In this document: piece after piece, positions 56,065 to 64,000 of the stretch
Numbering within the stretch: position 1 is the stretch's first letter
Layout: the number at the start of each line of letters is the position of its first letter
Origin: Mesorhizobium sp.
GTDB lineage: Bacteria > Pseudomonadota > Alphaproteobacteria > Rhizobiales > Rhizobiaceae
Assembly (NCBI RefSeq): GCF_024509055.1
Contig: NZ_JANINM010000536.1
Location: 1 to 64,000 of the forward strand
Reading direction: 5' to 3'
Length of the DNA stretch: 64,000 bases
The notes under the pieces: model-generated
The model's input: only the letters and a program-made list of their open reading frames with translations
Told to the model about the DNA's origin: nothing
The model's database searches: none
Translations under genes and position numbers: made by a program

Positions 56065-57735
56065 ATGGTCCGCAACGGCGGTCACCTTCTTGTCGAATGC
56101 CTGATCGCCTTGGGCGCGACCAAGAGCTTCGGCGTTCCCGGCGAATCCTATCTGGCCGTCCTCGACGCGCTGCACGATACCCAAGGCAAGCTGGACTATG
56201 TGCTGTGCCGCAACGAAGGCGGCGCGGCCTTCATGGCCTCCGCTTACGGCAAGCTGACCGGTTCGCCGGGCATCTGCTTCGTCACGCGCGGCCCCGGCGT
56301 GACCAATGCCGGTATCGGCGTGCATACAGCCATGCAGGACAGCTCGCCGATGATCCTCTTCGTCGGCCAGGTCGGCACCGATATGAAAGGGCGCGAGGCC
56401 TTCCAGGAAATCGACTACCGGGCAGTGTTCGGAACCGTGGCGAAATGGGCGGTCGAGATCGACGACGTTGCACGCCTGCCCGAAATCGTCGCCCGCGCCT
56501 GGACCACCGCGCTCACCGGACGGCCGGGCCCGGTCGTCGTCGCGCTGCCGGAAGACATGCTCACGACGGCGACAGACGCCCGGCCGCTCAGCGGACCGGC
56601 GTCGATTTTTGAAGCTGCGCCCAGTCAGGATGCGGTCGCATCGGCGCTCGGGTTGCTGTCCTCCGCGCAGAAGCCGGTCCTGCTGATGGGCGGCGCCAAT
56701 TGGTCGGCCGAAGGTCGCGCCGCGCTCCAGGCTTTCGCCGAAGCCTCCGGCATCCCCGTCGTGGCAGCCTTTCGCTATCAGGACCAGTTCGACAACAATT
56801 CGCCGGTCTTCGTCGGCGAAGCCGGCGTCGGCATGGTGCCCCATGTCAAGAACCTGATCCGCGACGCCGATGTGATCCTTGCCGTCAATGTGCGCTTCGG
56901 CGAGATGACGACCGACGGCTACACGCTGCTGGAAGTCCCGGAACCGCGCCAGAAGCTGATCCATGTGCATGGTTCCGACCGCGAGATCGGCAAGATCTAT
57001 GTACCGACGATCGGCATCCACGCCGGCCCGAACGCGTTCGCAAAGGCTCTCACCCCGATTGAAGGAAGTTGGGCCGATTGGCGCGCGGCGGCGCGCAAGG
57101 CTTACGAAGGAACGTTCGCCGCGCCGGTGCAGCCGGGCCCGGTCGACATGGTCGCGGTCAGCGCCTGGCTGCGCCAGAACCTGCCGGGTGACGTCATCCT
57201 CACCAATGGCGCCGGCAATTTCACCGTATGGCCGAACAAGTTCTTCAAGTTCGGACCGCAAGCCCGCCTGCTTGCTCCGCAATCCGGCGCCATGGGCTAC
57301 GGCCTGCCGGCGGCGATCGCGGCCAAGGTCGCGCACCCTCGGCGCACGGTGGTCTGCTTCGCCGGCGACGGCGACTTCCAGATGAACTGCCAGGAACTCG
57401 GGACCGCCATGCAGGCCGGAGCGCAGCCGATCGTGCTCATCATCAACAACGGCATCTACGGCACGATCCGCGCGCATCAGGAGCGTAACTATCCCGCGCG
57501 CGTTTCCGGCACCTCGCTTGAGAATCCCGACTTCGTGGCGCTGGCAAAAGCCTATGGCTTCCACGCCGAGCGGGTCGAATCCACCGGGGATTTCGCGGCG
57601 GCTTTCGAAAGGGCGCTGAAGTCCACGACGGGCGCTGTCCTCGACATCGCCGTTTCGCCCGAAGCGCTCACGCCCCGGCAAACCCTCTCCCAGATGCGCG
57701 ACGCCGCGCTCGCTTCGCAGAAGGCCAAGGCATGA
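56065..57735 (+). CDS. Thiamine-diphosphate-dependent enzyme, acetolactate-synthase-like
   Basis: 556 aa from ATG 56065. The ThDP-activating Glu is E51 in CRNEGGAAFMASAYGKLTG. The central domain has PVLLMGGANWSAEG. The ThDP/Mg motif is AGDGDFQMNCQELGTAMQAGAQPIVLIINNGIYG, a GDG-to-NN spacing typical of the family. It may decarboxylate a 2-oxo acid or ligate it to another carbonyl; there is no small regulatory subunit nearby, which argues against biosynthetic acetolactate synthase. It overlaps hyuA by 4 bp. Confidence 0.87.
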   Translation: MVRNGGHLLVECLIALGATKSFGVPGESYLAVLDALHDTQGKLDYVLCRNEGGAAFMASAYGKLTGSPGICFVTRGPGVTNAGIGVHTAMQDSSPMILFVGQVGTDMKGREAFQEIDYRAVFGTVAKWAVEIDDVARLPEIVARAWTTALTGRPGPVVVALPEDMLTTATDARPLSGPASIFEAAPSQDAVASALGLLSSAQKPVLLMGGANWSAEGRAALQAFAEASGIPVVAAFRYQDQFDNNSPVFVGEAGVGMVPHVKNLIRDADVILAVNVRFGEMTTDGYTLLEVPEPRQKLIHVHGSDREIGKIYVPTIGIHAGPNAFAKALTPIEGSWADWRAAARKAYEGTFAAPVQPGPVDMVAVSAWLRQNLPGDVILTNGAGNFTVWPNKFFKFGPQARLLAPQSGAMGYGLPAAIAAKVAHPRRTVVCFAGDGDFQMNCQELGTAMQAGAQPIVLIINNGIYGTIRAHQERNYPARVSGTSLENPDFVALAKAYGFHAERVESTGDFAAAFERALKSTTGAVLDIAVSPEALTPRQTLSQMRDAALASQKAKA

Positions 57736-59828
57736 CCTCCAGAACTGACGACATCCGCCTCGGCGCGGACATCGGCGGCACCTTCACCGACATCGCCCTC
57801 GACGTACGGGGAGAGATGTTCTCGACCAAGGTGCTGACCAACTATTCCGCGCCCGAGCAGGCGATCCTCGACGGCATCGTTGTCGTCACTCGGGACGCCG
57901 GAATCACGCCCGCCGAGATCGGCATCATCATCCATGGCACGACGCTCGCCACCAACGCGCTCATCGAGCGTCGCGGCGCGAAGACGGCGCTGATCACGAC
58001 GGAAGGGTTCCGCGACGTGATCGAGATGCGGACGGAGAACCGCTTCGAGCAATATGATCTGAACCTGAGGCTGCCGACGCCGCTGATCCCGCGAGAGGAT
58101 CGCTTCACGGTCAAGGGCCGTATCGGCGCTGAAGGTCAGGAATTGCAGGCGCTCGACGAAGCAGCCCTGGAGGAAATTGCCGGGCATATCGCGGCCGGCG
58201 GGTTCGGCTCGGTGGCGATCGGCTTCATCCATGCATACGCCAATCCCGCCCACGAGCGCCGAGCGCGCGAGATCCTCTCGAAGAGGCTCAGCGTTCCGAT
58301 TTCGATCAGCGCCGAAGTCTCGCCGCAGATGCGCGAGTTCGAGCGCTTCAACACGGTCTGCGCCAACGCCTATGTGCGGCCGCAGATGGCCGACTATCTC
58401 GCCCGCCTGCAGACGCGCCTGAAGGACATGGGCGCCGAGTGCCCTGTCTTCATGATCCATTCCGGCGGCGGGCTGATCTCGGTCGAAACGGCCTCGGAAT
58501 TTCCTGTACGGCTGGTCGAATCCGGCCCCGCGGGCGGCGCCATCTTCGCCGCCGACATTGCCAGCCGCTTCGGCCTGGAAAAGGTCGTCTCCTACGACAT
58601 GGGCGGCACCACCGCGAAGATCTGCCTGATCGAGGACTATGCGCCGCGCACGGCTAGAACTTTCGAAGTGGCGCGCACCTACCGCTTCTCGAAGGGCTCC
58701 GGCATGCCGATCTCCATTCCGGTGATCGAGATGATCGAGATCGGCGCCGGCGGCGGTTCCATAGCCTGGGTCGACGCAATGGGCCGCATCCAGACCGGAC
58801 CCGAGAGCGCGGGATCCGAGCCGGGTCCAGCCTGCTACGGACGCGGCGGCAAGCGTCCGGCGATCACCGATGCGGACCTTGTGCTTGGCAAGCTCGATCC
58901 GGACAACTTCGCCGGCGGCGCGATCAAGCTCGACGCGGCGGCATCCGAGCAGGCCATCCTGCGAGACGTCGGCGAGCGGCTGTCGCTCGACGCGATGTCG
59001 ACGGCCTTCGGCATCTGCGAGGTGGTCGACGAGAACATGGCGAACGCCGCCCGCGTCCATGCCGTCGAAAACGGCAAGAACATCTCCGACAATCTGATGA
59101 TCGCCTTCGGTGGCGCGGCACCGCTTCACGCGGCGAGGCTGTGCGAGAAGCTCGGCATCGACCAGTGCATCGTGCCGAGGGGCGCCGGCGTCGGCTCGGC
59201 CATCGGCTTCCTCAAGGCACCGTTCGGCTACGAAGCGCTGGCGTCGAAACTCACGCGCCTGTCCCGGTTCAAACCAGCCGAAGTCAACGCCCTGCTGGCC
59301 GACCTCAAGGCATCCGCCGAAGGCTTCGTGCGAACGGGCGCCAGCGGCAGCTTCGTCTGCGAGATCACCGCCTTCATGCGCTATGCCGGGCAGGGTTGGG
59401 AAATCCCGGTGCAGCTATCGGACGAACCGTTCGGCGACGATGCCGTCACCAGCCTCAAGGCGCTGTTCGAGGCAAGCTATCAACGCTTCTTCGGCCGCGC
59501 CATCGAAGGGCTCGACGGGTTGGAGATCGAGATCGTCACGTGGTCGGTCAAGGCGACCGACGTTCGGCCGGCCGTTACGCGGCACGAACTGACCAAGGGC
59601 AAGAAGACGAGCGAACCCACGACGACCCGTGCGGTCTTCGATCCGGTTAGCGGCGCACCCCGCAGCTACGGCATTGTCGAGCGCGACACGCTTTGCGCCG
59701 GCGATCACGTGGCCGGTCCCGTCGTCATCGTGGAACGTGAGACATCCACCGTAGTCACCACGAGCTTCGACGCCGTCATCCAGAGCGATGGCGCGATCCT
59801 CCTGATCCGCAAAGGCAGCCAGGCATGA
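57732..59828 (+). CDS. Hydantoinase/oxoprolinase family protein, subunit A (HyuA-like)
   Basis: 698 aa, N-methylhydantoinase A/oxoprolinase type, ATP-dependent opening of a cyclic amide, or a carboxylase in some relatives. Motifs: DIRLGADIGGTFTDIALDVRGEMFSTKVLTN (phosphate loop), IHGTTLATNALIERRGAKTALITTEGFRDVIEMRTENR, RLVESGPAGGAIFAA, VSYDMGGTTAKICLIED and GAGGGSIAWVDAMGRIQTGPESAGSEPGPACYGRGG. It overlaps both neighbours by 4 bp. Substrate could be 5-oxoproline, a hydantoin or another lactam. Confidence 0.9.
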   Translation: MTSRTDDIRLGADIGGTFTDIALDVRGEMFSTKVLTNYSAPEQAILDGIVVVTRDAGITPAEIGIIIHGTTLATNALIERRGAKTALITTEGFRDVIEMRTENRFEQYDLNLRLPTPLIPREDRFTVKGRIGAEGQELQALDEAALEEIAGHIAAGGFGSVAIGFIHAYANPAHERRAREILSKRLSVPISISAEVSPQMREFERFNTVCANAYVRPQMADYLARLQTRLKDMGAECPVFMIHSGGGLISVETASEFPVRLVESGPAGGAIFAADIASRFGLEKVVSYDMGGTTAKICLIEDYAPRTARTFEVARTYRFSKGSGMPISIPVIEMIEIGAGGGSIAWVDAMGRIQTGPESAGSEPGPACYGRGGKRPAITDADLVLGKLDPDNFAGGAIKLDAAASEQAILRDVGERLSLDAMSTAFGICEVVDENMANAARVHAVENGKNISDNLMIAFGGAAPLHAARLCEKLGIDQCIVPRGAGVGSAIGFLKAPFGYEALASKLTRLSRFKPAEVNALLADLKASAEGFVRTGASGSFVCEITAFMRYAGQGWEIPVQLSDEPFGDDAVTSLKALFEASYQRFFGRAIEGLDGLEIEIVTWSVKATDVRPAVTRHELTKGKKTSEPTTTRAVFDPVSGAPRSYGIVERDTLCAGDHVAGPVVIVERETSTVVTTSFDAVIQSDGAILLIRKGSQA

Positions 59829-61456
59829 GCGACCCGGGCATGAACAGCATTGCCGAAATCCGCATGCAGGTCATGTGGAACCGGTTGATCTCGGTGGTCG
59901 AGGAACAGGCGCTGACGCTTCTGCGCACGGCCTTCTCGACCTCCGTGCGTGAATCCGGCGACCTCTCGGCCGGCGTCTTCGACCCGCGCGGCCAGATGCT
60001 GGCGCAGGCGGTCACCGGCACGCCGGGCCACGTCAACACCATGGCCGAAGCCGTGCTGCATTTCATGAACGAAATCCCGCGCGACACCATGTTCGAAGGC
60101 GACACCTACGTCACCAACGATCCGTGGCAGGGTACCGGCCATTTGCACGACATCACGATGGTGTCACCGTCCTTCCTGAACGGCGAGCTGGTGGCCTTCT
60201 TCGCCTGCACGGCGCATGTCGTCGATGTCGGCGGGCGCGGCTTCGGCGCCGACGGCAAGTCGGTCTATGAGGAAGGCATCCAGATTCCGATCATGAAGTT
60301 CGCGGAAAAGGGCAAGGTCAATCTCGACCTCGTCCGCATCCTGCGCGCCAATGTCCGCGAGCCGAACCAAGTCGTCGGCGATTTCTATTCTTTAGCCGCC
60401 TGCAACGAGGTCGGTCACCGCCGCCTGGTCGACATGATGAAGGAGATCGGCCTGGCATCGCTGGATGGGCTCGGCGACTTCATCTTCTCGCGCACCCGCG
60501 ACGCCATGCTGGAGCGCATCAAGGCGCTGCCGAAAGGAAGCTGGTCGAACGAGCTGGTGACGGACGGATATGACGAGCCGGTCAAGCTGGCCGCCACGGT
60601 TTCGGTCCGTGACGACCATGTCGAAGTGGACTTCACCGGCACCGATCCGATGAGCCGCTGGGGCATCAACTGCCCGATCATCTACAGCAAGGCCTATGCC
60701 TGCTATGCCCTGAAATGCGTGGTCGCGCCGGACATCCCGAACAATGCCGCCTCGCTCGCCTTCTTCACCGTGTCTTCGCCGGTCAACATCCTGAATGCGG
60801 TGCGGCCCGCGCCCGTGGCGCTGCGCCATATCTTCGGCCACATGGTTCCCGATCTCGTGCTCGGCGCGCTCTCTCAGGCGCTTCCCGGCAAGATCCTCGC
60901 CGAAGGCGCCGGCGCGCTGTGGAACATCCACATCTCGGCTCGCCCGGCCGCAGGCATGTCCGGCCGCCGCGCCGAAGTGCTGATGTTCAATTCCGGCGGC
61001 ATGGGCGCCCGACCCGAACTCGACGGATTGTCAGCGACGGCATTCCCGTCAGGCGTCCATACGATGCCGATCGAGGCGACGGAGCACACCGGCCCGATCG
61101 TGATCTGGCGCAAGGAGCTTCGCCCGGACTCCGGCGGCGATGGCGAGTTCCGCGGCGGCCTCGGGCAAATCATCGAGATCGCCGCGACCGAAGGCCACGA
61201 GTTCGACTTCTCCGCCATGTTCGACCGCGTGAACCACCCGCCGAGCGGGCGCAATGGCGGCAAGCCCGGCGTCGCCGGCGTGGTCAAGCTGGATGACGGC
61301 ACGAAGATGCGCCCCAAGGGCTGGCAGCACGTGCCCGCGGGCCGCACATTGATCCTCGAGCTGCCGGGCGGCGGAGGCTATGGCGACCCGGCCAAGCGCG
61401 GCGCCGCTGCACGAGCCAACGACCGATCCAAGGGATACATCTCGGAGAACGACTGA
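59825..61456 (+). CDS. Hydantoinase/oxoprolinase family protein, subunit B (HyuB-like)
   Basis: 543 aa. Family hallmarks: MQVMWNRLISVVEEQALTLLRTAFSTSVRESGDLSAGVFDPRGQMLAQAVTGTPGHVNTM near the start, TYVTNDPWQGTGHLHDITMVSP, then YALKCVVAPDIPNNAASLAFFTVSSP, and a glycine-rich RTLILELPGGGGYGDPAKR at the end. It works with the HyuA subunit encoded just upstream. Its stop shares one base with the ATG of the aminotransferase (TGATG). Confidence 0.92.
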   Translation: MSDPGMNSIAEIRMQVMWNRLISVVEEQALTLLRTAFSTSVRESGDLSAGVFDPRGQMLAQAVTGTPGHVNTMAEAVLHFMNEIPRDTMFEGDTYVTNDPWQGTGHLHDITMVSPSFLNGELVAFFACTAHVVDVGGRGFGADGKSVYEEGIQIPIMKFAEKGKVNLDLVRILRANVREPNQVVGDFYSLAACNEVGHRRLVDMMKEIGLASLDGLGDFIFSRTRDAMLERIKALPKGSWSNELVTDGYDEPVKLAATVSVRDDHVEVDFTGTDPMSRWGINCPIIYSKAYACYALKCVVAPDIPNNAASLAFFTVSSPVNILNAVRPAPVALRHIFGHMVPDLVLGALSQALPGKILAEGAGALWNIHISARPAAGMSGRRAEVLMFNSGGMGARPELDGLSATAFPSGVHTMPIEATEHTGPIVIWRKELRPDSGGDGEFRGGLGQIIEIAATEGHEFDFSAMFDRVNHPPSGRNGGKPGVAGVVKLDDGTKMRPKGWQHVPAGRTLILELPGGGGYGDPAKRGAAARANDRSKGYISEND

Positions 61457-62658
61457 TGAGCTATGTTGCTTCGCGCCTGTCGGTGGTCAAGCCTTCCGCC
61501 TCGATGGCTGCGTCCCAGGCCGCCAAGGCGCTGCGCGCCAAGGGCGTGGACGTGATCGACCTTGGTTTGGGCGAGCCCGATTTCCCGACTCCGCTCCACA
61601 TCATCGACGCCGCCCATTTCGCGGCCAAGGCCGGACAGACGCTCTACACCGCCGCAGCCGGCACGGCTGAGGTGCGTGAGGCCGTGGCAGGAAAGTTCCG
61701 CCGCGAGAACGGACTGGACTACACAGCCGACGACATCGTGGTGGCGAACGGCGCCAAGCAGATCATCTTCAACGCGCTGATGGCGACAGTGGAGCCCGGT
61801 GACGAGGCGATCCTGCCGGCGCCCTACTTCGTCTCCTATCCGGAGATGGTGAAGCTGCTTGGCGGCACGCCTGTCGTTGTCGAGTGCCCTGAGACCACCG
61901 GGTTCCGGCTGACGCCTGCTCTGCTGGAAAAGGCGATCACACCAAGAACCAAGTGGCTCTTCCTCAACATGCCGGGCAATCCTTCCGGCGCGGTCTATTC
62001 GCACTCCGATCTGAAGGCGCTGGGAGCCGTGCTGGCGAAGCACCCGCATGTGCTCATTCTCTCGGACGAGATCTACGAGCACATCCTGTTCGACGGGCGC
62101 GAATTCGTTTCTTTTGGAAAGGCTTGCCCAGAACTCAAGGACCGCACGCTGATCGTCAACGGCGTCTCGAAATCCTATGCGATGACCGGCTGGCGCGTCG
62201 GCTACGCGGCGGGACCGGCGCCGCTCGTCAAGGCAATGTCGACGATCCAGAGCCAGTCCTGCACCTCGGTGTGCTCGATCGCGCAGGCGGCGACCGTCGC
62301 CGCGCTCAACGGCCCGCAGGATGAGGTCGCTCGCTTTCGGCAAGCCTTCGAGGCCCGCCGCGACCTCGTCGTCGACGGTATCCGCAAGATCAATGGCCTG
62401 ACACTTTCACCGCCGGAAGGCGCGTTCTACGCCTATATCGGCTGCGCCAGCCTGATCGGCCGCAAGACGCCCAAGGGCGACGTGCTGGAGGACGACACTG
62501 CGGTGGCGAAGTATCTGCTGAGTGAGGGCCGCGTGGCGTCGGTGCCCGGCGTCGCCTATGGACTTTCACCCTATTTCCGTATTTCGACGGCGACCGGGGA
62601 AGACGTGCTGGCTGAGGCGATCTCGCGGATCAACGCCGCCGTCGCGCAAGTGGAGTAG
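61456..62658 (+). CDS. Class-I/II pyridoxal-phosphate aminotransferase (aspartate-aminotransferase-like)
   Basis: 400 aa. Fold type I: LGLGEPDFPTPLHIIDAAHFAAKAGQTLYTAAAGTAEVREAVAGKF, NMPGNPSGAVYSHSDLKAL (Asn to PLP), ILSDEIYEHILFDGREFVS, and the PLP lysine K239 in VNGVSKSYAMTGWRVGYAAG. It moves an amino group between an amino acid and a 2-oxo acid. Translational coupling to hyuB suggests it handles the amino acid freed by the hydantoinase. The uronate-dehydrogenase-like gene follows 3 bp later. Confidence 0.92.
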   Translation: MSYVASRLSVVKPSASMAASQAAKALRAKGVDVIDLGLGEPDFPTPLHIIDAAHFAAKAGQTLYTAAAGTAEVREAVAGKFRRENGLDYTADDIVVANGAKQIIFNALMATVEPGDEAILPAPYFVSYPEMVKLLGGTPVVVECPETTGFRLTPALLEKAITPRTKWLFLNMPGNPSGAVYSHSDLKALGAVLAKHPHVLILSDEIYEHILFDGREFVSFGKACPELKDRTLIVNGVSKSYAMTGWRVGYAAGPAPLVKAMSTIQSQSCTSVCSIAQAATVAALNGPQDEVARFRQAFEARRDLVVDGIRKINGLTLSPPEGAFYAYIGCASLIGRKTPKGDVLEDDTAVAKYLLSEGRVASVPGVAYGLSPYFRISTATGEDVLAEAISRINAAVAQVE

Positions 62659-62661
62659 AGA

Positions 62662-63474
62662 ATGCCGCATTACGAACGCATCCTGATCACCGGCGCCGCT
62701 GGCCGGCTTGGCTCGCAACTGCGCAAGGGGCTGGTGCCGCTCGCAGGCAAGATCCGCCTGGCAGGGCGCGAGCCTTTCGGCGATCTTGCCCCTCACGAGG
62801 AAGAGGCGGTCTTCGACCTCGCCGACATGGACGCGACGATCGCGGCGACCAGGGACTGCGACGCAATCGTGCATTTCGGCGGCGCTCCGCTCGAATGCAA
62901 ATGGCAGACAATCCTCGATTCCAGCATCCGCGGCTCCTACCACATCTACGAAGGCGCCCGGAAACATGGCGTCAAGCGCGTCATCTACGCCTCGTCGGTG
63001 CATGCGATCGGCTATCACGAGGTCGAGGCGCATATCGGCGTCGACGCGCCGGTGCGGCCGGACAGCCTCTATGGCGTGTCGAAGAATTTCGTCGAAAGCC
63101 TCAGCCGGCTCTACTGGGACAAGTTCGGCATCGAAACCGCTTGCCTGCGCATCTTCTCGTCCTTCCCCGAGCCGGCCGACCGCCGCATGCTATGGTCGTA
63201 CCTTTCATTCGATGATTGCGTTCGCTTGGTCGAGGCGGCGCTGACCGCCCCGCGCGTCGGCCACACAATCTCCTTCGGCATCTCGGACAATAAGGTGAAG
63301 ACGGTCGACAACAGCGGAGCGAACCACCTGGGTTTCATCCCGCAAGACAGCGCCGAACCCTTCCGCGCCGCCGTCGAGGCCAAGACCCCCGTTCCCGATC
63401 CGAAGCGGCCATCGGTGAAGTATCTCGGCGGCTGGTTCTGCGAGCTCGGCCACCCGGACGACGAGCCGGCTTGA
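62662..63474 (+). CDS. NAD-dependent epimerase/dehydratase family, uronate-dehydrogenase-like
   Basis: 270 aa, the size of bacterial uronate dehydrogenase. The cofactor loop is RILITGAAGRLGSQLRKGL, then IVHFGGAP, Ser in YASSVHAIGY, and catalytic Y137-GVS-K141 in PDSLYGVSKNFVESLSRLYWDKFG. Known Udh enzymes oxidise galacturonate or glucuronate to the aldaro-lactone. Being the last gene of a hydantoinase-aminotransferase operon, its true substrate may be another aldehyde or sugar; the family match is good, the substrate is not proven. Confidence 0.82.
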   Translation: MPHYERILITGAAGRLGSQLRKGLVPLAGKIRLAGREPFGDLAPHEEEAVFDLADMDATIAATRDCDAIVHFGGAPLECKWQTILDSSIRGSYHIYEGARKHGVKRVIYASSVHAIGYHEVEAHIGVDAPVRPDSLYGVSKNFVESLSRLYWDKFGIETACLRIFSSFPEPADRRMLWSYLSFDDCVRLVEAALTAPRVGHTISFGISDNKVKTVDNSGANHLGFIPQDSAEPFRAAVEAKTPVPDPKRPSVKYLGGWFCELGHPDDEPA

Positions 63475-63486
63475 CGCCGGCTCATC
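63460..63486. terminator. Stem-loop spanning the stop codon between convergent genes
   Basis: GACGAGCCGGC (63460-63470) pairs with GCCGGCTCATC (63476-63486), one mismatch, around a 5-nt loop that contains most of the TGA stop. It lies between convergent genes and could terminate in both directions, though no T-run follows on either side. Confidence 0.45.
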
Positions 63487-63507
63487 GGCAATGGCGGCAG
63501 CACCGCT

Positions 63508-64000
63508 TCAGACTTCCGTGACGAACTTAGTCCGCAGGTAGGCCTCCAGACCTTCGATCCCGGATTCCGATCCGTAGCCGGATTCGTTGACGCCGCCGAA
63601 AGGGGTCTCCGGCGTCGACACCATCATATGGTTGACGCCGACTAAGCCGGCATCAAGGGCCAGCTCGCTCTTCTGGGCAAGCGCCAAGTCGCGTGTGAAC
63701 ACGAAGGACGCCAGCCCGTAAGGAAGCGAGTTTGCACGCTCGATCACTTCGTCGAAGCTCGAGAAAGTGGTCGCGGGGGCGATCGGGCCGAACGGCTCTT
63801 CCGACATGATGCGCGCCGTATCGGGGACATCCCGCAGCAGCGTCGGTTCGTAGAAATATCCCGTGTTGCCACGACGCCGGCCGCCGGCGACCACCATGGC
63901 CCCATGAGACTGCGCGTCGGCGACGAAGCCGTCCATCGCTTCAAGGCGGCGCGGTGCGATCATCGGCCCCATCTGGACGCCCTCCTCGAGGCCGTTGCCG
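63508..64000 (-). CDS. Aldehyde dehydrogenase, C-terminal part (partial, succinate-semialdehyde-dehydrogenase-like)
   Basis: The window ends inside this gene; about 164 C-terminal codons are visible, and the first residues read NGLEEGVQMGPMIAPRRL. The visible part carries the ALDH C-terminal features EPFGPIAPATTFSSFDEVIERANSLPYGLASFVFTRDLA and VNHMMVSTPETPFGGVNESGYGSESGIEGLEAYLRTKFV, as in succinate-semialdehyde and gamma-aminobutyraldehyde-type enzymes. The catalytic Glu and Cys lie beyond the window. It converges on the preceding gene, with a stem-loop between. Confidence 0.85.
   Translation of the reverse strand, partial: GNGLEEGVQMGPMIAPRRLEAMDGFVADAQSHGAMVVAGGRRRGNTGYFYEPTLLRDVPDTARIMSEEPFGPIAPATTFSSFDEVIERANSLPYGLASFVFTRDLALAQKSELALDAGLVGVNHMMVSTPETPFGGVNESGYGSESGIEGLEAYLRTKFVTEV

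Noticed and set aside
56065-57735. Biosynthetic acetolactate synthase (IlvB)
   Set aside because: No small regulatory subunit or ilvC gene is nearby, and the gene is embedded in a catabolic operon.
55702-59129. Two very long minus-strand open frames opposite the ThDP and HyuA genes
   Set aside because: The plus-strand genes have clear active-site motifs; the antisense products do not.

Overview
The window is a dense, GC-rich stretch of bacterial chromosome or megaplasmid whose gene families point to an alphaproteobacterium of the Rhizobiales, most like Mesorhizobium or a relative. The basis is the phnWAY-type phosphonate genes, the AapJQMP-type amino acid importer, the many ABC importers paired with LacI, ROK, GntR, MarR and LysR regulators, and a long palindromic intergenic element of the kind common in rhizobia. 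No tRNA, rRNA, CRISPR array, transposase or phage gene was seen. Nearly every gene belongs to a catabolic or uptake operon, and many neighbours overlap by 4 to 8 bases.

Layout. 1-7212: the end of a short-chain dehydrogenase, an aldehyde dehydrogenase, a divergent MarR regulator with a paired operator, and a NitT/TauT-type ABC importer followed by a sulfatase-superfamily hydrolase. 7221-13205: a ribose-type sugar importer with a tagatose/psicose 3-epimerase-like enzyme, a LacI regulator and a divergent 2-hydroxyacid dehydrogenase. The same rare palindrome lies in the divergent promoter and inside the start of the binding-protein gene. 13402-21057: a ROK regulator, an M20 amidohydrolase, two paralogous binding proteins, a permease, a YhfX-like PLP enzyme and an ATPase, an unusual importer operon with no pathway I recognise. 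21082-28489: otsB, an otsA with a membrane anchor, a glycogen-debranching-type enzyme and a GT4 glycosyltransferase, with a divergent ROK regulator.

28587-41668 is a 2-aminoethylphosphonate (AEP) island: importer phnSTUV, a hydroxyacid dehydrogenase, a PbfA-like PLP lyase, a TIGR03364-type FAD oxidase, phnY, phnA, phnW and a divergent LysR regulator. PhnW, the FAD oxidase and PbfA should all converge on phosphonoacetaldehyde from AEP, N-methyl-AEP and hydroxy-AEP. PhnY oxidises it to phosphonoacetate and PhnA releases phosphate and acetate. The hydroxyacid dehydrogenase coupled to PbfA has no assigned step.

41690-49256 is an unassigned catabolic cluster: a FAD amine-oxidase-like enzyme and an HpcH/HpaI aldolase face a 3-hydroxyisobutyrate-dehydrogenase-like enzyme, an AroE-like dehydrogenase with altered substrate pocket, three SDRs, a RidA protein and a GntR/FCD regulator, with a clean 21-bp inverted repeat between the two arms. 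49341-63474 holds a GcvA-like LysR regulator, an AapJQMP-type importer, a GlcD/D-2-hydroxyglutarate-dehydrogenase-like flavoenzyme, a ThDP enzyme, HyuA/HyuB, an aminotransferase and a uronate-dehydrogenase-like SDR, probably one regulon for a nitrogenous substrate. The window ends inside an aldehyde dehydrogenase on the minus strand.
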